The notes under the pieces are model-generated. The model saw nothing but the letters and a program-made list of their open reading frames with translations. It ran no database searches and was not told where the DNA came from. Shown here piece by piece: positions 6,668 through 13,926 of a stretch of DNA of 13,940 bases. The translations under genes and the position numbers were made by a program. The stretch is from Pseudomonadota bacterium. Lineage in GTDB: Bacteria; Pseudomonadota; Alphaproteobacteria; Sphingomonadales; Sphingomonadaceae. The DNA lies in NCBI GenBank assembly GCA_030271565.1, contig JARXKR010000013.1, positions 1-13,940 of the forward strand, given 5' to 3'. How positions within the stretch are numbered: position 1 is the first letter of the stretch; each line of letters opens with the position of its first letter.

Positions 6668-6691
6668 AGCGCGCGACAAGGGCCCCAGCGA

Positions 6692-7306
6692 ATGACCGTC
6701 AGCACTGCCGAGACGATTCCCGCCGGCGCCAATCCGGACGCTGCGCGCCGGGCAATGATCGACAGCCAGCTGCGCGTCAGTGGGGTCAACGATGCGGCCG
6801 TGCTTGCGGCGATCGGCAAGGTGGCACGCGAACAATTCGTGCCCGCTGAGGCCCGCGGCCATGCCTATATCGACCGGGCGATCCCGCTGGGCGAGGGCCG
6901 CGCGCTGCCCGCGCCGCTGGTTCACGGCTTGATGCTGAGCGAAGCCCTGCCACGCAAAGGCGAGCGGGTTCTGGTGGTTACCGCTGGCAGTACCTATCTT
7001 GCGGCCTTGGTCGAGGCGATGGGGGCGTTGGTCGATAGCGTCGATGCCGCAGCAGTGACCAAGGCTAAGCGCGGCGCGCAGCCTTACGATCTGGTGCTGA
7101 TCGACGGCGCGATCGAGCAATTGCCCGATGCGCTGGCTGATGCGCTAGCCGAGAATGGCCGGGTCGTGACCGGGCTGGTGCTGCGCGGGGTGACCCGGCT
7201 CGCCAGCGGGCGCAAGCTGGGCGGCAATGTGCAATTGCTTCCCTTGGCCGAAGTGGGAATACCGGTGCTGGGTGAATTCGTCCGCGCCAAGAGTTGGAGT
7301 TTCTAG
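6692..7306 (+). CDS. PIMT-like protein (protein-L-isoaspartate O-methyltransferase family), probably inactive
   Basis: A 204-residue protein whose N-terminal half follows the PIMT family: MIDSQLRVSGVND (22-34), VAREQFVP (44-51), AYIDRAIPLGEGRALPAP (59-75). True PIMT repairs isoaspartyl residues using S-adenosylmethionine. Here the SAM-binding glycine motif, normally like VLEIGTGSGYQAA, reads VLVVTAGSTYLAA (93-105). The stretch between the post-motif-I strand (VDSVD) and AQPYDLVLIDGA is only about 10 residues, where family members normally have several tens including a GDG loop. It probably cannot methylate. Similar shortened PIMT-like genes commonly sit before tolC in alphaproteobacteria, so a role linked to TolC biogenesis is possible but only inferred. 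The tolC ATG follows 4 bp after its stop. Confidence 0.8.
   Translation: MTVSTAETIPAGANPDAARRAMIDSQLRVSGVNDAAVLAAIGKVAREQFVPAEARGHAYIDRAIPLGEGRALPAPLVHGLMLSEALPRKGERVLVVTAGSTYLAALVEAMGALVDSVDAAAVTKAKRGAQPYDLVLIDGAIEQLPDALADALAENGRVVTGLVLRGVTRLASGRKLGGNVQLLPLAEVGIPVLGEFVRAKSWSF
7006..7035. repeat. Second TTGGTCGA direct repeat with 21-bp period, inside the PIMT-like gene
   Basis: TTGGTCGA at 7007-7014 and 7028-7035, exactly 21 bp apart. The first half-site with flanks (7006-7019) matches 4959-4972 at 13 of 14 bases, and the whole 30-bp block matches at about 23 bases. It encodes ALVEAMGALVDS, a local seven-residue repeat, so codon reuse can explain it. It lies about 280 bp before tolC. Confidence 0.4.
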
Positions 7307-7310
7307 GCGT

Positions 7311-8771
7311 ATGTTCGGATTGAAGGTTTCGCGGCTGGCGCGCGGCTTGTTGCTGGCTGGCGCGGCTACGTTGATTGCCGGACCGGCGCTCGCCGATGAA
7401 CTGCGCGATGCTTTGATCCTGGCCTATCAGACCAACCCGACCCTGCAGGCTGCACGCGCGCAGCAGCGCGGGGTTGACGAAGGCGTGCCGATCGCACGTG
7501 CTGCCGGGCTGCCTTCGCTCTCGGGCACCGCGACTTATACCGAGTTTCCCATCGCGACCGGGGCCAGTGGCTCTACCAGCAATCCATCGCGAAGCCTCAG
7601 CGTCGGCCCGACCGTCAGCGTGCCGATCTTCTCGGGCGGTGCAGTCAAGAATTCGGTCCGGGCTGCCGAGACGCGCGATCTTGCCGGACGCTCCGACTTG
7701 CGCGGGGTGGAAAGCAGCGTCTTCTCGCAGACGGTTGCGGCCTACATGGATGTGATTCTGGCGCAGGAGGTGGTGAAGCTCAACCAGTCCAACGCCAAAA
7801 AGCTCTCGGTCAACCTGCAGGCGAGCAAGGACCGGTTTGAAATCGGTGACCTGACCCGCACCGACGTCGCTCAATCGGATTCGCGGCTCGCGCTCGCGCG
7901 CGGGCAGCTGCGCAGCGCCGAGGCGAACCTGATCGCGGCGCGCGAACGCTATATCCAGGTCGTCGGCAAGGCGCCGATCGACCTCCACGCGCCGCCGCCG
8001 CTCGCCGGGCTGCCCGCCAGCCCCGAAAACGCGGTGGCGATTGCGCTCGATTCGAACCCCGACCTGCTTGCTGCGCGCGAGCGTTCGAAGGCGGCGGGTT
8101 ACGACGTCAAGGTCGCTGGGGCGCGCCGCCTGCCGACCGTGGGCGTGTTCGCCGGGGCAACCTATAACGATTACCTCGGCACCCTTGGCGGGCCGCTATC
8201 GGGTTCGTTCGCGCAGAGTGGCACATCCGGCCGGGTTGGCATCCAGGCCAATATCCCAATCTTCCAAGGCGGGCTTCCCGCCGCGCAGCGCCGCCTTGCC
8301 CAGACCCGCGAAGACCAGGCGTTCGAGACCGAGGTCGGGACCGAACGCGCGGTGATCGCCAGCGTGCGTTCGGCCTATGCGCAATGGCAGGCGGCGCAGT
8401 CGCTGATCGGCTCGTCGCAAACCGCGGTCGATGCCGCCGCGCTCAGCCTTGAAGGGGTGCGCGCCGAAAATACCGTCGGCAATCGCACCATTCTCGACAT
8501 TCTCAACGCCGAGCAGGAATTGCTCGGGGCGCAGGTCCAGCTCGCCACGGCGCGGCGCAACGCCTACGTCGCCGGGTTCAACCTGCTCGCCGCGATGGGC
8601 AAAGCCGGGGCCCGCGATCTTGGGCTCGACGGCGGGGTGCTATACGACCCGGTCAGCAACTACGATCGCGTCCACGGCAAGATCTGGGACTGGAGCGACG
8701 ATCCGACCCCGACAGTCGATTCAACGCGCACCGTTGACACCCCCGCACAGACCGGTTCAGTAACCCCTTAG
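7311..8771 (+). CDS. tolC: TolC-family outer membrane efflux/type I secretion channel
   Basis: A 486-residue outer-membrane channel that joins inner-membrane pumps or ABC secretion systems to export drugs and proteins. A signal peptide (about residues 1-28, ending GPALA-DEL) precedes the TolC pattern LRDALILAYQTNPTLQAARAQ. Two OEP repeats follow: about 29-235, including GPTVSVPIFSGG and RFEIGDLTRTDVAQSDSRLALARGQL, and about 240-450, including QANIPIFQGG and ILDILNAEQELLGAQVQLATARRN. The duplicated VPIFSGG and IPIFQGG segments mark the equivalent beta-barrel strands. The last 40 or so residues form a polar tail. The ATG at 7311 is chosen because it gives a clean signal peptide; upstream in-frame codons lie within the PIMT-like gene. 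GGAG lies 11 nt before it. PopZ follows 40 bp downstream. Confidence 0.95.
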   Translation: MFGLKVSRLARGLLLAGAATLIAGPALADELRDALILAYQTNPTLQAARAQQRGVDEGVPIARAAGLPSLSGTATYTEFPIATGASGSTSNPSRSLSVGPTVSVPIFSGGAVKNSVRAAETRDLAGRSDLRGVESSVFSQTVAAYMDVILAQEVVKLNQSNAKKLSVNLQASKDRFEIGDLTRTDVAQSDSRLALARGQLRSAEANLIAARERYIQVVGKAPIDLHAPPPLAGLPASPENAVAIALDSNPDLLAARERSKAAGYDVKVAGARRLPTVGVFAGATYNDYLGTLGGPLSGSFAQSGTSGRVGIQANIPIFQGGLPAAQRRLAQTREDQAFETEVGTERAVIASVRSAYAQWQAAQSLIGSSQTAVDAAALSLEGVRAENTVGNRTILDILNAEQELLGAQVQLATARRNAYVAGFNLLAAMGKAGARDLGLDGGVLYDPVSNYDRVHGKIWDWSDDPTPTVDSTRTVDTPAQTGSVTP

Positions 8772-8811
8772 TGATTCTGTCCCGCTTGGGGACTGCTTGG
8801 AGTTGGGGGCG

Positions 8812-9297
8812 ATGCGCCAGGCCGGTGAACCTTCGGTCGAGGAAATCCTCGAATCGATCAAGAAAGTGATCGCGCGCGACAATCGCGCCGGTGCGGCCGA
8901 GGAGCGGCGTGAGCGCGAGGAGCGCGGGCTGCCGGAAGAAGTGCAGGCTGCGGTCCCCGCCGACGACGTGCTCGATCTCACCGGAATGGGCGAATATGTC
9001 GAAGCCGATGAGGCCGCCGACGATGCCGCGCACTATGCGCAAGCAGAAGCCACGGACGATGCGCTGGTTGGCACCGAAACCGTCAGCTCGATTAGCGAAT
9101 CGCTCGCCGCTCTGGCGCTGATGGCGCAGCCGCCTGCTGCACCGCAAATTGTTCGCTCGGGCGAAACCTCGCTCGAAGGGATGGTGCGCGACCTGCTCCG
9201 TCCCGAATTGGCAGCCTGGCTCGACAAGAACCTGCCGGCGCTGGTGGAAAAGCTGGTCGCCGCCGAGATCGCGCGGATCGTCGGCAAGAAAAGCTAG
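8812..9297 (+). CDS. popZ: PopZ, polar organizing protein (DUF2497 family)
   Basis: A 161-residue cytoplasmic scaffold. In Caulobacter, PopZ self-assembles at cell poles, anchors ParB and the chromosome origin, and recruits signalling proteins. The two conserved parts are present: the N-terminal recruitment helix EPSVEEILESIKKVIARD (about residues 6-23) and the C-terminal oligomerisation helices, opening SLEGMVRDLLRPELAAWLDK (120-139) and running to about 158. Between them is a disordered acidic linker with a DDVLDLTGM patch (51-59) and an SSISESLAALALM segment (92-104). It is shorter than Caulobacter PopZ (about 177 residues) and its linker is poor in proline. The ATG at 8812 is preferred over the TTG at 8797, with GGAG 9 nt upstream. 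It follows tolC closely. Confidence 0.88.
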   Translation: MRQAGEPSVEEILESIKKVIARDNRAGAAEERREREERGLPEEVQAAVPADDVLDLTGMGEYVEADEAADDAAHYAQAEATDDALVGTETVSSISESLAALALMAQPPAAPQIVRSGETSLEGMVRDLLRPELAAWLDKNLPALVEKLVAAEIARIVGKKS

Positions 9298-9330
9298 GAA
9301 GCGCAGCGGCCTGCGGCTAGCCTTGGACGC

Positions 9331-11436
9331 ATGAACAAGCCTTCTATCGCGCTTGGCGCGCTCGCTTTCGCTCTAGTCTCAACGCCTGCCCTCAGTCAGA
9401 CCGAGACCAAGGTCATGACCCCGCAGGACCTTGTAACGCTGAAACGCGTCAGCGGCCCGGCGGCCGCGCCTGATGGCAGCTGGGTGGTCTATTCGCAGAC
9501 CGACACCGATCCCGCGACCTATAAGCGCGTAACCGGCCTGTGGCGCGTTGGCGCCAAAGGCGGAACGCCGCAAAAGATCGCGGATCTTGCCGATGCCAAC
9601 GAGAGTTCCCCGGCGTTCAGCCCCGATGGCAAGCGGCTGTACTTCATTTCCGGCAAGTCGGGCAACGACCAGCTGTGGGTGCTCGACTTGGCGCAACCAG
9701 GTGCCGCACCGGTGCAGGCCTCTGCATTCAAAGCCGACGTCGCCGGCTTCGCCATTTCGCCCAACGGCCAGCGCGTGCTGGTCTGGGGCGACGTCGCGCG
9801 CGACTGCCCGACGCTGGGCTGCGACAAGAGCGGCGATAGTTCGCAGCCGGGACCGGGCACCGGACGGCATTATACCGATGGCACCGGGTTCGTCCGCCAC
9901 TGGGACGCGTGGGAAACGCCGGGCCAGTACAGCCGCACTTTCGCCTTCGGACTCGATGGATCTGGCAAGATCGCCGGCGATGGCGCGGCAGTCGATGGCC
10001 CGGTCGGCACGCTGACCGGTGACACCCCGACCAAGCCATTCGGCGGTAACGAGGACGTGGCGTGGAGCGCCGATTCGAACGGCGCCTACTTCGCCGCGCG
10101 GCAGGCCGACCGGGCCGAACCGCGCTCGACCAATATCGATGTGTGGCACAGCCCGCTCGACGGCACCGCACCGCACAACCTGACCGCCGACAACCAGGCG
10201 ACAGACACCCTGCCGGTACCCTCGCCCGACGGCAAATGGCTTGCCTACACCGCGATGGCGCGCCCCGGCTACGAAGCCGACCGGCTGGTGGTGCAACTGC
10301 TCAACTTGGCAACCGGCCAGCGCCGCGCGCTGACCCAGGACTGGGACCGTTCGGCCGGGTCGATGGTGTGGAGCCCTGACGGCAAGGCGCTGATCGTCAC
10401 CGCCGAGGACGTGCTCGATAATCCGGTGTTCCGCGTCGATATCGCCACCGGCAAGGTCACCCGACTCAAGCTCGCGCCCAAGGGGTTGACCGACGGCCAC
10501 ATCGGCTCGGTCATCCCGCTCAAGAACGGCGGCTATGTCTTCACCCGCGATGCAGTCGCCAATCCGGCCGAAGTTTACATCTCGGACAAAGGCAAACCGG
10601 CGCGCGCGCTGAGCCATGCCAACGACGCGCAGCTTGCCGCACTCGGCAAGGTCACCTCGACCCGGTTCAGCTTCAAGGGCGCGAACGGCGATACCGTCTG
10701 GGGGATGGTCCACGAACCCGCTGGAGCAAGTGGCAAGCTCCCGGTGCTGCTGATGGTTCATGGCGGGCCGCAGGGCTCGTTTGGCGACGGGTGGTCGTTC
10801 CGCTGGAACCCGCGGCTGTTCGCGAGCCAGGGCTATGCGGTGGTGACGATCGATTTCCACGGTTCGACCGGCTACGGCCAGGCCTTCACCGACAGCATCA
10901 ACCGCGACTGGGGCGGCAAGCCGCTTGAGGACCAGAAGCTTGGGATCGCCGCCGCAATTGCCGCGCATCCCGAGCTCGACGGCGATAATGCCTGCGCGCT
11001 GGGCGCGTCCTATGGCGGCTACATGATGAACTGGTTCGAAGGTCAATGGCCCGACCGGTTCAAATGCCTGGTCCAGCACGACGGCGTGTTCGATGCCCGT
11101 GCCATGGCCTACGAAACCGAAGAACTGTGGTTCGATACCTGGGAACACGGCGGCCACGCCTATTTCGAGGCTCCGCAAGAATTCGAGAAGTGGAACCCGG
11201 TGAACTACGTCGCCAAATGGCAGACCCCGATGCTGGTGATCACCGGCGAGAAGGATTTCCGCATTCCCTATACCCAAGGCCTCGCCGCTTACAGCGCGCT
11301 GCAGCAGCGCGAAGTGCCGAGCGAATTGCTGGTCTTCCCCGAGGAGAACCATTGGGTGCTGAAGCCCAGGGATTCGCTGCAATGGCACCAGACTGTGTTT
11401 GCCTGGCTGGCGCGCTATCTCAAGCCGGCTCGCTGA
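9331..11436 (+). CDS. Periplasmic S9C-family peptidase (dipeptidyl/acylaminoacyl-peptidase-like)
   Basis: A 701-residue serine peptidase predicted to be exported: residues 1-22 are a signal peptide ending STPALS-QTE. An N-terminal beta-propeller (about 30-440) contains repeated SPDGK-type blades (SPDGKRLYF at 97, SPDGKWLAY at 298, SPDGKALIV at 348). The alpha/beta hydrolase domain (about 445-700) has the triad Ser560 (GASYGGYMMNW), Asp642 (ITGEKDFRIPYTQG) and His674 (EENHWVLKP), with the oxyanion segment HGGPQGSF (477-484). Such enzymes cleave short peptides in the periplasm. Cys159 and Cys164 in DCPTLGC could form a disulfide. The upstream Shine-Dalgarno is weak. The next gene begins immediately after its stop codon. 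Confidence 0.93.
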   Translation: MNKPSIALGALAFALVSTPALSQTETKVMTPQDLVTLKRVSGPAAAPDGSWVVYSQTDTDPATYKRVTGLWRVGAKGGTPQKIADLADANESSPAFSPDGKRLYFISGKSGNDQLWVLDLAQPGAAPVQASAFKADVAGFAISPNGQRVLVWGDVARDCPTLGCDKSGDSSQPGPGTGRHYTDGTGFVRHWDAWETPGQYSRTFAFGLDGSGKIAGDGAAVDGPVGTLTGDTPTKPFGGNEDVAWSADSNGAYFAARQADRAEPRSTNIDVWHSPLDGTAPHNLTADNQATDTLPVPSPDGKWLAYTAMARPGYEADRLVVQLLNLATGQRRALTQDWDRSAGSMVWSPDGKALIVTAEDVLDNPVFRVDIATGKVTRLKLAPKGLTDGHIGSVIPLKNGGYVFTRDAVANPAEVYISDKGKPARALSHANDAQLAALGKVTSTRFSFKGANGDTVWGMVHEPAGASGKLPVLLMVHGGPQGSFGDGWSFRWNPRLFASQGYAVVTIDFHGSTGYGQAFTDSINRDWGGKPLEDQKLGIAAAIAAHPELDGDNACALGASYGGYMMNWFEGQWPDRFKCLVQHDGVFDARAMAYETEELWFDTWEHGGHAYFEAPQEFEKWNPVNYVAKWQTPMLVITGEKDFRIPYTQGLAAYSALQQREVPSELLVFPEENHWVLKPRDSLQWHQTVFAWLARYLKPAR

Positions 11437-11868
11437 GTGCCGCGTCCCGATCCCGCGTTGCTCACTCCCGAGCGCTATCCGTTCAGCCACACGGTGACGA
11501 CGCGGTTTGCCGATGTCGATCCCAACCAGCACCTCAACAATGTCGCGCTGGCGGCGATGATGGAAGACGCGCGGGTGCGCTTCAATCAGGCGGTCGGGCT
11601 CAAGGTCAAGATCGGCGAGCGCCGCGCGATGGTTGCCAGCGTCGGGATGGAATATCTCGCGCAAGGCCATTTCCCCGATCCGGTGGAGGCATTGTGCGGG
11701 ATCGATCGGGTCGGGCGGACCAGCTGGTCGATCGCGCAGATCCTGGTCCAGCACGGCACCGTGATCGCCTTTGCCCGCTCGGTCATCGTCGCGATCAGCG
11801 ATGATCGCCCGGCCCCGGTGACAAACGATACCCGCGCCGCGCTCGAGCAATGGCTGCTTAAGCCATGA
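11437..11868 (+). CDS. Hotdog-fold acyl-CoA thioesterase (4HBT family)
   Basis: A 143-residue cytoplasmic hotdog protein likely to hydrolyse acyl-CoA thioesters. The key motif is FADVDPNQHLNNVALAAMMEDAR (residues 24-46), matching the 4HBT pattern D-x-x-x-H-x-N-N with a downstream acidic helix; Asp28 is the likely catalytic acid. The rest (EYLAQGHFPDPVEALCGIDRVGRTSWSIAQ) matches the family sheet. The proposed GTG start directly abuts the TGA of the peptidase gene (TGAGTG), so it is probably translated by coupling. A TTG at 11458 is a less likely alternative. Its stop overlaps the ferredoxin start by 4 nt (ATGA). Substrate chain length cannot be read from sequence. Confidence 0.85.
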   Translation: MPRPDPALLTPERYPFSHTVTTRFADVDPNQHLNNVALAAMMEDARVRFNQAVGLKVKIGERRAMVASVGMEYLAQGHFPDPVEALCGIDRVGRTSWSIAQILVQHGTVIAFARSVIVAISDDRPAPVTNDTRAALEQWLLKP

Positions 11869-12248
11869 GCGGCAAACACGACGACCTCGCCAAGGCGCGC
11901 GCAGCTCTGACCAAAACCGGCGGCGACCAGATCCGGCGCCATATTTTTCTCTGCGCCGAATCGGAAAAGGGCGAATGCTGTTCGCGCGCCGTTGGCACCC
12001 CGGCGTGGAAATATCTCAAGAAAGCGATCAAGCAGCGCGGGCTTGAGCAGCGCATCGCCCGGACCAAGGCTGATTGCCTGCGGATCTGCGCCGCCGGGCC
12101 AATCGCGGTGGTCTGGCCCGAGGGAGTTTGGTACCATTCGTGCACCGAACCGGTGCTCGAACGGATTATCGAGGAGCACCTGGTCGGCGGCATGCCGGTC
12201 GAGGAATACCGGCTCTATCCGGCGCTGCCGGACGAAACCAGCGAGTGA
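11865..12248 (+). CDS. Thioredoxin-fold (2Fe-2S) ferredoxin
   Basis: A 127-residue cytoplasmic electron carrier of the thioredoxin-like 2Fe-2S ferredoxin family (Shethna-type/NuoE-like fold). The four cluster ligands are probably Cys30 (HIFLCAESEKGEC), Cys38 or Cys39 (ECCSR), Cys71 and Cys75 (ADCLRICAAGPIAVVWPEG), with the C-x3-C spacing of the second pair diagnostic. The run AVVWPEGVWYHSC and the ending VEEHLV-type helix also match the family. Two adjacent Cys in the first loop leave the second ligand ambiguous. The ATG overlaps the thioesterase stop (ATGA), so the two are co-translated; no functional link between them is established. The redox partner is unknown. Confidence 0.87.
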   Translation: MSGKHDDLAKARAALTKTGGDQIRRHIFLCAESEKGECCSRAVGTPAWKYLKKAIKQRGLEQRIARTKADCLRICAAGPIAVVWPEGVWYHSCTEPVLERIIEEHLVGGMPVEEYRLYPALPDETSE

Positions 12249-12312
12249 TTCGCCAAACGCTTCGCTTCGTGTCATTCTCCTGCGCAAGATCGCATCAACC
12301 GGGAGAGCCCAC

Positions 12313-12741
12313 ATGACGATTGCGCGATTGATCGAGGGACGCGGCAGCGAAGTTATCGGCTGCGAAACCGGCACTTCGGTGCGCGAGGCGGTGGCTCTGT
12401 TTGCGAGCCACAAAATCGGCGCAGTGCCGGTGTTGGAGAACGGCGAGATTGTTGGGATCTTTTCCGAACGCGATGTTGTTCGGCACCTCGCCGAGCAAGG
12501 TCCGGGAATGCTCGATGGCAGTGTCGGCGCGGTGATGACCGCGCCTGCAATCACGGTCGAGCCGGGCACCGGGGTGATGGACGCGCTGGGGCTGATGACC
12601 CGCCGCCGCTTCCGCCACCTGCCCGTAGTCGCGGGCGGGCGGATGGTCGGCTTCGTTTCGATCGGCGATCTGGTCAAATACCGGATCGAACGGATCGAAG
12701 CCGAAGCCGAAGCGATGCGCAGCTATATCCAGAGCGCCTGA
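12313..12741 (+). CDS. Two-CBS-domain protein
   Basis: A 142-residue stand-alone tandem CBS protein. The first CBS repeat covers about residues 8-65 (SVREAVALFASHKIGAVPVLENGEIVGIFSERDVV) and the second about 75-132 (GVMDALGLMTRRRFRHLPVVAGGRMVGFVSIGDLV). Such Bateman modules bind adenine nucleotides and often act as regulators of partner enzymes. The closing amphipathic helix RIERIEAEAEAMRSYIQ is usual for this subgroup. A good GGGAGAG Shine-Dalgarno (12301-12307) lies 5 nt before the ATG. The 64-bp gap from the ferredoxin gene has no clear promoter or terminator. No partner can be named from the context. Confidence 0.9.
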   Translation: MTIARLIEGRGSEVIGCETGTSVREAVALFASHKIGAVPVLENGEIVGIFSERDVVRHLAEQGPGMLDGSVGAVMTAPAITVEPGTGVMDALGLMTRRRFRHLPVVAGGRMVGFVSIGDLVKYRIERIEAEAEAMRSYIQSA

Positions 12742-12751
12742 TCCGGCCTCC

Positions 12752-12780
12752 TTGCCGATAGCAGCCCGAACGCTTACATT
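12752..12780 (+). promoter_or_regulatory. Candidate erpA promoter, possibly giving a leaderless mRNA
   Basis: TTGCCG (12752-12757) and TACATT (12775-12780) are 17 bp apart, each matching 4 of 6 consensus bases. A start 7 nt after the -10 box would fall on 12787, the A of the erpA ATG. No Shine-Dalgarno is visible before that ATG, which fits leaderless translation. Confidence 0.35.
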
Positions 12781-12786
12781 TGCTGC

Positions 12787-13119
12787 ATGGACGCTCCCAC
12801 CATGACCTTGAGCCCGTCGGCCGCCGCGCGCGTGGCGCTGATCGCCAGCAAGCAAGGCAAGCCTGCGATATTGCGGCTGGCGGTCGAAGGCGGCGGCTGC
12901 TCTGGCTTCCAGTACAAATTCGGCTTGGCCGATGCGCCGGAAGAGGACGATTTGGTGGTCGAGCAAGGCGGCGTTCGCCTGCTGGTCGATGCGGTCAGCC
13001 TTGATCTGATTGCAGGGTCAGAAGTCGATTACGTGGAATCGCTAGGTGGTTCGGCGTTCAAGGTTACCAATCCCAATGCAGTCTCAGGCTGCGGCTGCGG
13101 TTCTTCCTTCTCGATCTGA
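12787..13119 (+). CDS. erpA: A-type iron-sulfur cluster carrier ErpA
   Basis: A 110-residue cytoplasmic protein that receives Fe-S clusters from the assembly scaffold and hands them to apo-enzymes. The three cluster-binding cysteines are Cys38 (EGGGCSGFQY) and Cys102/Cys104 (SGCGCGSSFSI). The core VDAVSLDLIAGSEVDYVESLGGSAFKVTNPNA matches ErpA more closely than SufA or IscA, including the exact CGCGSSFSI ending. The ATG at 12787 is used, although ATG at 12802 (MTLSPSAA) is possible; neither has a Shine-Dalgarno. The stop shares one base with the xth start (TGATG), so erpA and xth are coupled. Likely clients in this window would be the 4Fe-4S fumarase and the ferredoxin, by inference only. Confidence 0.93.
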   Translation: MDAPTMTLSPSAAARVALIASKQGKPAILRLAVEGGGCSGFQYKFGLADAPEEDDLVVEQGGVRLLVDAVSLDLIAGSEVDYVESLGGSAFKVTNPNAVSGCGCGSSFSI

Positions 13120-13889
13120 TGAAGATCGCCACTTTCAACATCAACGGGATCAAGGCGCGATTGCCTCGTCTGCTCGAATGGCTTGAGGAAACCCGTCCGG
13201 CGGTCGCTTGCCTGCAAGAAATCAAGACGCAGGACGAAGGCTTCTCAGCCAAGGACTTTGAGGCGATCGGCTATCACGCGATCTGGCACGGCCAGAAGGG
13301 CTTCAACGGCGTGGCGATCCTGGCCGATGGCGTGGCACCGGTGGAAGTCCAGCGCGGCCTTGGGGGTGAGCCCGAGGATGACCATTCGCGTTATATCGAG
13401 GCTGACGTGGCCGGAGTGCGGATTGCCTGCATTTATTTGCCCAACGGCAACCCGGTTCCGGGACCGAAGTTCGACTATAAGTTGCGCTGGATGGACCGGC
13501 TGCGCGCACGCATGGCCGAGATTGCGGTGGAGGAAGTGCCGGCGATCGTGCTCGGCGATTACAACGTGATTCCCCGCGACAACGACGTATGGGCACCCGC
13601 AGCGATGGCCGCCGACGCGCTGATGCAGCCCGAATCGCGCGATGCCTATGCCCGGCTGCTGGCCGATGGCTGGACCGACGCGCTCGGCACGCTCAACCCG
13701 CAAGGCGGGGTCTGGACCTATTGGGATTATCAGGCCGGGGCGTGGCAGCGCGATCACGGGTTTCGCATCGATCACGCACTGCTGTCGCCCGAGCTGGCGG
13801 ACCGGCTGGTCAGCGCAGGCGTCGACAAGGAACACCGCGCTCGCGAGAGGGCAAGCGATCACGCGCCGGTGTGGTTCGAATTCGCTTGA
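13119..13889 (+). CDS. xth: Exodeoxyribonuclease III (AP endonuclease)
   Basis: A 256-residue DNA-repair nuclease that cleaves at abasic sites and trims 3' blocked ends in base-excision repair. The exonuclease III fold is complete: Asn7 (FNINGIKARL), Glu34 (CLQEIKTQ), Tyr106 (IYLPNGNP), Asp147/Asn149 (LGDYNV), Asp218 (RIDHALLS) and Asp247/His248 (ASDHAPVW). These correspond to the metal and catalytic residues of E. coli ExoIII, and the length is normal. The ATG overlaps the erpA stop by one base. A hairpin terminator lies just downstream, so xth ends this run of genes. I am confident of the family. Confidence 0.96.
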   Translation: MKIATFNINGIKARLPRLLEWLEETRPAVACLQEIKTQDEGFSAKDFEAIGYHAIWHGQKGFNGVAILADGVAPVEVQRGLGGEPEDDHSRYIEADVAGVRIACIYLPNGNPVPGPKFDYKLRWMDRLRARMAEIAVEEVPAIVLGDYNVIPRDNDVWAPAAMAADALMQPESRDAYARLLADGWTDALGTLNPQGGVWTYWDYQAGAWQRDHGFRIDHALLSPELADRLVSAGVDKEHRARERASDHAPVWFEFA

Positions 13890-13901
13890 TTGTCTGGGTG
13901 C

Positions 13902-13926
13902 GCTATTCGCATCCGCGAATAGCTTT
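13902..13926 (+). terminator. Hairpin, probable terminator after xth
   Basis: A perfect 9-bp stem GCTATTCGC (13902-13910) and GCGAATAGC (13915-13923) with loop ATCC, followed by TTT. It begins 12 bp after the xth stop. The T-run is short, so termination could be weak or the hairpin could serve a convergent gene outside the window. Confidence 0.6.

Noticed and set aside
7227..7310. A longer TolC starting inside the PIMT-like gene
   Set aside because: The extra 28 residues would bury the clear signal peptide that begins at 7311.
9298..9330. Small hairpin CGCAG/CTGCG between popZ and the peptidase gene
   Set aside because: Only 5 bp, with no T-run; not distinguishable from chance in GC-rich DNA.
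9379..11850. An 823-residue open frame on the minus strand, opposite the S9C peptidase and thioesterase
   Set aside because: Shadow frame. GC-rich third codon positions of the real plus-strand genes suppress stops on the other strand; the protein is a His/Arg/Gly-rich mix without a recognisable domain, while the plus strand has complete catalytic motifs.
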